Source: Trileptium ribeirensis
Lineage: Eukaryota > Nematoda > Enoplea > Enoplida > Thoracostomopsidae
Assembly (NCBI GenBank): GCA_030248225.1
Contig: JASANE010020314.1
Location: 23,259 to 87,258, forward strand
Direction of reading: 5' to 3'
Length of the DNA: 64,000 nt
Shown here: positions 59,401 through 64,000 of the stretch, piece after piece
How positions within the stretch are numbered: position 1 is the first letter of the stretch
How the letters are laid out: every line of letters starts with the position of its first letter
Program-made: the position numbers and the translations under genes
Notes under the pieces: model-generated
Databases searched by the model: none
Told to the model about the DNA's origin: nothing
Seen by the model: only the letters and a program-made list of their open reading frames with translations

Positions 59401-61835
59401 CTGCACTACAAGAACCAGGAGAAACCATTCTCGCCGACAAATACTTCGCTATGGAACTACAAGCTACTGATGCGGAGGCAGTCGACCGACTGCGCCAAGA
59501 GATAGACGGCACATCTGACACAACCAGCATCGAGATTGGAGAACCTAACTTAGAGTACACGCAAGCTCAAGCGGACATACATCGCGCTGTAGTAGAACAG
59601 TTGGCCATTCAGGCCCCAGCTCAAGATTCATCCGGAGCTCCGCAACAAAACAGGTTACCTATTTGTGACCCCAACAGAACCCCCGACACTGAATGGCCTG
59701 CCATCTCGTTTGGCCCGCAGGAACTCGCTACCTAAGACCCTGCTAAGTTGCCTTATGCGCTTGATAAACCGCCAGGCTCATTCTCTCCATAGTACGGACG
59801 ACATACTGCCCCAGTTATCATACGGAAACAAGAGCGACACTGAATGGCCCGCTATCTCGCAGGAACTCGCTACCTAAGACCCTGCTAAGTTGCCTTATGC
59901 GCTTGATAAACCCCCAGGCTCATTCTCTCCAAAGTACGGACGACATACTGCCCCAGTTACCATACGGGAACAAGAGCGACCCATCCGAACTGAGGATCCA
60001 ACTAGACCTTTAGCTCGGCCACGCTCAGGTAATGTCCGCTCGCTACGACCATTTAACGTCAACGACTTAGGCCTCGTCGAACTACTGGCTTCGCAAGACC
60101 CAGACGAGTCTTCGCCCCATACGCCCGAACAAGCCGTCTCTCCGACTTCAGCCGTTGACCATGCCGTCCAGACTTCGCCGCTTACGCCCGCCCAACGCCG
60201 CGCCGCAGCCGCTACACAAACTTACCGTAGTCCTCACTCACAACGCTTAGTCAACGACTCGGACAGACCACCGGTACCGTACCACCTCCAGCGGGAACCT
60301 CCTGAGTTGCTTGAACAGCGATACCCTAAACCTCGCAGCGTATACCACCTACCCCATTCCCGCACACACCGCTAATGCCATTAGGATTCGAAGCCACGTT
60401 CGAGGAATACGTCCCAGACGAATAGATCACACCATACTCGACGCCTCCTAGACCACTGCCCACGCAAACCGCCCCAGTTTATAGTCGGTCAACCGTAGAA
60501 CGAGCCCCGACACGAAAACCTGTACCTAAACCCGACGGAAACCGGTCAAGACCCCCGCACCGGCGAGTGAACCAGTATCATCGGTGAGCTCTGAGAACAC
60601 CTCACCTGAAATTGTGGACTCCCCAACACCACCGCATCGGTGGGCAATCCCACCCTTACTATCGCCCCTAGCAGAACGTAGAGCCAAGACCCCACCTCAC
60701 CAATGGATAACCCTTGTTGCGTTGTCACCCCCACCAGAACAAGAGACCGGTACCCCCGTATGCTTCTTCCTTCGGTCGCTGAACCACTAGGAGACAAAAC
60801 CAACAAGCGGAATGGGAATGGGCATTAGAGGAAAGGAAAAGGATCAAAGATGAAGAGGCCCGTGCCCGAGGAGAGCTTCAGGATGCCACCGATTTAGTAG
60901 AATATCTGTCAGGACCTATCATACAGCACCCACCCTCGGAGGCCCAAACGGCTGCCGACGACATTGTGGCAGAATTTGGTGAAAGCTTGGCTAGGAGATG
61001 TGAGACGAGTGAAAGAGACAAGAAAAAGCCTCGCCGACCCACCGAATCTTCGGCGGGCGGTGGAGCAAAGCGATCTGGAACCCGAGCCGCTCCAGCGGCC
61101 AGTGAGGAAACCTCGACCATAGGCGAGTCAACCGAGGGTTCTTCTATTCGGGGGAGGAAGAAGGTGCCGCCGCGCAGCGCATCCTACGCCTTAAAAGGGA
61201 CTCGAACTCGACCCGCTCGCATCGAAGCACATGCCCGAACCCCAGCCAAAGCGCAACCGCATGTTATTTGGGAAGACTGGGAGGACGAAACACCCTTAAG
61301 TCAACTTCTACCGGGACCTAGTCGAAGACCTCGTTTTGAACTGGACTACGCTACCGAAGAAAGTGAGGGATCTCCGGAGATGGGACCTTCTATCGCGGAG
61401 AAGGAGAAAAAGGTAGAACCTCCCCAACCCACGCGCAGACAACCATACCGACAGGCAAGGGGCCGCCGTCGCTGGTTTGAGGACGATACGCCCCCTAAAA
61501 GGGAAGCTCAGGTGGTAATACCACGTATAATCACCCGAGAACCGGCACCCCAACCCCCAGGACCCGTCCGACGAACAGTACCGCTCGCTCCACCGACTCG
61601 ACATCCTGACCCTGTTATGCCTATGAACCCTCCACCTAGTAGTGCTCGTGCTCGGCACGACATGTTCGAACCTTTTAGGGGCATTTTTGAAGACCAGGAC
61701 ATCGAAGATATGTTAGCCGCGCATCCTGACTTGGAACCGGACAAGGACAACGGACAACGACAACTACGACCCGAAGACATTGGACTGGAAGTGGTTCGAC
61801 CTCCTAGACAACCACCTCGGGGAAGACGAATGTAG
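59358..61835 (+). pseudogene. Long Pro-rich, low-complexity polyprotein region of unknown function
   Basis: Pieces of open frame (59358-59735, 59890-60375, about 60,376-60,590 in shifted frames, 60,790-61,835) encode Pro/Arg/Glu/Thr-rich sequence with many PP and RRP motifs and charged patches, probably disordered. The first piece is acidic and helical; the last (about 350 codons) is Arg/Pro-rich. At least one break is due to a 151-bp tandem duplication at 59,685. A single TAG at 61833-61835 separates this region from the NADAR frame, which is in the same phase, so the two probably formed one protein. No domain was recognised. Confidence 0.55.
59685..59980. repeat. 151-bp tandem duplication that shifts the frame
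   Basis: GACACTGAATGGCC starts at 59685 and again at 59836. The copies differ by a 6-7 base indel and a few substitutions. Because 151 is not a multiple of three, the downstream frame is displaced, which explains the change from the frame at 59358 to that at 59890. Confidence 0.9.
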
Positions 61836-61910
61836 CGCGGACGCCAACCCAAGACATCACTCCCAAGAACTCGAGCCCCCACACCAAACGTTCTTCAAGA
61901 ACCGCCACTA

Positions 61911-63079
61911 ATGGCGATGAATATTTCATTGCAGAAATCACCAACCAACAAGTCAATAAAAATGGAACAAATTTCGCAGCCACGTGTGCCATTTTACACC
62001 ATCAACTACGCTGCACCCATCGAAACATTTCTCTCGAAGGGCACACGTTGGCCAGAACTATCAAATATGGCTCCGTTGGGCCAAACAATCACGCAGTACC
62101 CAATCGAGTATGCTTCAACGGAACAAGGATACCAACTCCTCCTCACCTATCTATTTGACGAGGAGCAAGCAAAACGAGATATATCCGACCTCAAGATGGG
62201 AGATCGAGACATCAAAGCCATTTCCCGAAGGAACAAACAAAAGTTCCTCGATCCCGAGACAACGGAGCGCCTTCGCCCCGTCCTCCCACACCTCATGCGG
62301 ACGGTGCTCATCGAAAAGTTCAAAATTCCGAACTTTCAGAACGTCCTTCTCGCCACCGGGCATGCTCAACTACTCGAGGCAAATCGCACTGATTCGTTCT
62401 GGGGAATTGGCCTCGGACTGGAGGACATTGCCTTTGGTCGACGTCCACGGCCATGCCATAATGTCATGGGCCGCCTCCTGGAGGAGATGCGGACCTTTAT
62501 TCGCCACGAGGTCGCCAGCTGGCCGACGGTGCTAATTCTCGGTGACAATCTGGCATCGCTACTAGTGAAGATGGCCGCATCGAAAGGATGGTTTGCCATC
62601 GCTTGGCCTGGAGCTACCATGCAGTTCTTGATTCGTCTGGCGACGTGTACTGCAACGCCTCAGACCAAGACCGTCATGATACTTGGCGGATATAAAACCG
62701 CCCTGCGATCTAAGCCTTTCGAAGGTCGTCTCTTGGACACACCAAGCAAAGTCATGCGCCGCGTGCGCCGCCACATCTGCTCGTTCGACTACCTCCTGAA
62801 CGACGGGGCTCGAGCGATCATAGCGCCCTGCCACCCGCATGGGACGTTGGACAGGACCATGTAAAAACATGGACCAGGGAATTTACCCAGTTGTTTCAAG
62901 ACATTAAACGTCAATTCCCTGACCGAGCACAAAGGTCCGTAATGCCCCACTACCCGCCGGAATTAATGGAATCGCGTGCATGGGAAGCGGGTCCTAGTGA
63001 CGACCCACCTGCAGAACCTCAAGTCGCGGAGCCTTATCTTGGCTTCCTTCGCAAGTGGGTAGAATGTCAAACGTCGTAA
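61911..63079 (+). pseudogene. NADAR domain fused to SGNH-hydrolase-like domain
   Basis: A 317-codon frame (61911-62864), whose C-terminus continues in another frame from about 62,862 to 63,079. Residues of about 43-195 fit the NADAR (YbiA-like) family: YASTEQGYQ (67-75), EKFKIPNFQNVLLATG (135-150), Glu156, Asp161, FWGIG (163-167) and NVMGRLLEEMR (184-194). Members cleave N-glycosidic bonds in riboflavin precursors (YbiA), and some reverse ADP-ribosylation of guanine in DNA. Residues of about 205-317 fit an SGNH/GDSL-like fold: LILGDN (208-213, Asn where the nucleophile Ser is expected), WPGAT (232-236), ILGGYK (257-262, where GxND is expected), and CHPHG (307-311). The hydrolase site looks degenerate. 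The frame is open upstream to one TAG at 61833, so the domain pair probably ended the Pro-rich protein. It is the last coding block before the 3' LTR. Confidence 0.75.
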
Positions 63080-63605
63080 ATATGGAGAGGTTCTCCTAAA
63101 CGGGATTTCAGACAACAGTGCAAACGCTATGCACCTAGGGTTAAAGAAGGAATATACTGTGTATATATGTGTTATACCATAACGTATTTAACCACTCGTA
63201 TTGTTGCATTACTTTGTGCCTACTAATGTATGTAAGATCTGGCAAAATTGACCCCAGGGACACACAGATGAATGTTCAATCCCATGTAAAAAGTCATTTT
63301 GCCCCTTAAAATATAGGAGGGGGACTTTTGGTTAAAAGAGGTTTGAAAGGGTTTGGTAAACTACTTAGTGATCGCTGGTCATTTATAAACGAAATATTGA
63401 CCAGTTAGCGTGATCAGGCCGAGCCCTAGTAAACAACTTACGTATTTAGTTTCAAATAGCTAGACCTGAAATTTTTGGAGAGGCCTTAAGAAATGAGACC
63501 TCGGTATAAGTCGGAACCTCATCATTGACAATACCCAGACAGAAGGGAATTTACTCGCAACCCGTATAACTAAGTCCGAAAATTTCCATTTAAAAATATA
63601 AGAGA
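63080..63605 (+). other. 3' untranslated part with candidate polypurine tract
   Basis: No coding frame. The purine-rich AAAATATAAGAGA directly precedes the 3' LTR start (63,593-63,605) and is the best position for a polypurine tract, although two T interrupt it. A stronger purine run (AGGAGGGGGA) lies near 63,316 but is too far upstream. Confidence 0.4.
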
Positions 63606-64000
63606 TGTAACAGGCCCGTTCCGGCCCCGTTACGAGCGTTTGCATGATTCCGGCCTCAAAATTTCAAAAAAAAACGACGTGGGCACCCATATTTCAGTTT
63701 TATTATAAAATATACCGTATGTTATAGTTGTAGTTATGTTATAGTCCATAGTTCGTTTTTATAAAATGTCGTAAAATATATCGTATGTTATCCGTGGTTC
63801 GTTTTTATAAAAATGTAAAATATATCGTATGTTATCCGTGGTTCGTTTTTATAAAATGTCGTGAAATATATTGTACGTTATCCATGGTTCGTTTTTATAA
63901 ATTGTCGTAAAATATGCAGTATGTTATACATGGTTCGTTTTATAAAATGTCGTAAAATATGCCATAGCAATACGTAACTGAACGAAGTAATTAGGCATAT
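63606..64000 (+). repeat. 3' LTR, first 395 bases (cut by window end)
   Basis: The first 58 bases are identical to the 5' LTR; differences then appear in the A-rich stretch and in the minisatellite, where unit number and spacing differ. The rest, including the 3' target-site copy, lies outside the window. Confidence 0.92.

Larger units (their letters stand above)
41196..64000 (+). mobile_element. Giant Ty3/gypsy-type LTR element, 3' LTR cut by window end
   Basis: Two LTR starts (41196, 63606) have identical first 58 bases, beginning TGTAACAGGCCCGTTCCGGC, so 22,410 bp separate equivalent points. Reading 5' to 3': LTR, primer-binding site, long leader, gag with CCHC knuckle, acidic unknown region, envelope-like region, aspartic protease, reverse transcriptase, RNase H, integrase tail only, Pro-rich region, NADAR plus SGNH-like region, 3' LTR. 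RT and RNase H motifs and the IN tail place it in the Ty3/gypsy group. The copy is defective, with frame changes or stops at many points. Its base composition is clearly less AT-rich than the flanking 41 kb. The size recalls Ogre in plants and Burro in planarians; gene order and cargo are unlike any typical gypsy element I know. Confidence 0.9.

Noticed and set aside
58937..59560. 207-codon minus-strand frame opposite the Pro-rich region
   Set aside because: Low-complexity antisense shadow of Pro/Ala codons.
55008..61835. Alternative genetic code as the reason for in-frame stops
   Set aside because: All three stop codons occur as breaks, frameshifts are also common, and the receptor and gag frames use the standard code. 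Decay is simpler.

Overview
This window looks like nuclear DNA from an invertebrate animal. Three things support that: a multi-exon aminergic G-protein-coupled receptor (GPCR) with a GT..AG intron, very repeat-rich AT-rich non-coding DNA (satellites, minisatellites, inverted-repeat elements), and a very large Ty3/gypsy-type LTR retroelement with a fusion-protein-like envelope region. All readable coding uses the standard genetic code. I cannot name the species. A flatworm is a reasonable guess, because giant gypsy-like elements (Burro) are described from planarians and the receptor resembles platyhelminth/protostome amine receptors, but this is weak inference.

Positions 1-17,000 hold no gene I can support. 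They contain a palindrome-rich dispersed repeat, a ~151-bp satellite with a five-monomer higher-order period (6.65-8.77 kb), several tandem and direct duplications, a ~680-bp inverted-repeat element and a tRNA-Val-like relic. Positions 17,006-26,059 encode a receptor of about 1,004 residues in two exons. The 6.0-kb intron carries three separate tandem arrays. Positions 26-41 kb are again repeats: a 49-bp palindromic minisatellite split by a small inverted-repeat element, two further small inverted-repeat elements or relics, and dispersed repeat copies, separated by AT-rich DNA in which I see nothing.

From 41,196 to the window end lies a giant LTR element. Its two LTR starts (41,196 and 63,606) share an identical first 58 bases, so the part before the 3' LTR is 22.4 kb. 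The 5' LTR seems to be about 4.3 kb, ending near a tRNA-Arg-like primer-binding site at 45,467. A 3.4-kb leader follows, then gag with a CCHC knuckle, an acidic region of unknown function, an unknown Cys-containing domain, an F-type envelope-like region (signal peptide, basic cleavage site, fusion-peptide-like stretch, membrane anchor), aspartic protease, reverse transcriptase, RNase H, only a tail of integrase, a long Pro-rich region, and finally a NADAR domain joined to an SGNH-hydrolase-like domain. The copy is broken by many frameshifts and stops.

The most unusual points are: (1) the envelope-like region lies upstream of, and in frame with, the protease, instead of after integrase; (2) the NADAR plus SGNH-like cargo at the 3' end; (3) no integrase core where one is expected. 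If these hold in other copies, the element is an undescribed architecture for this class.
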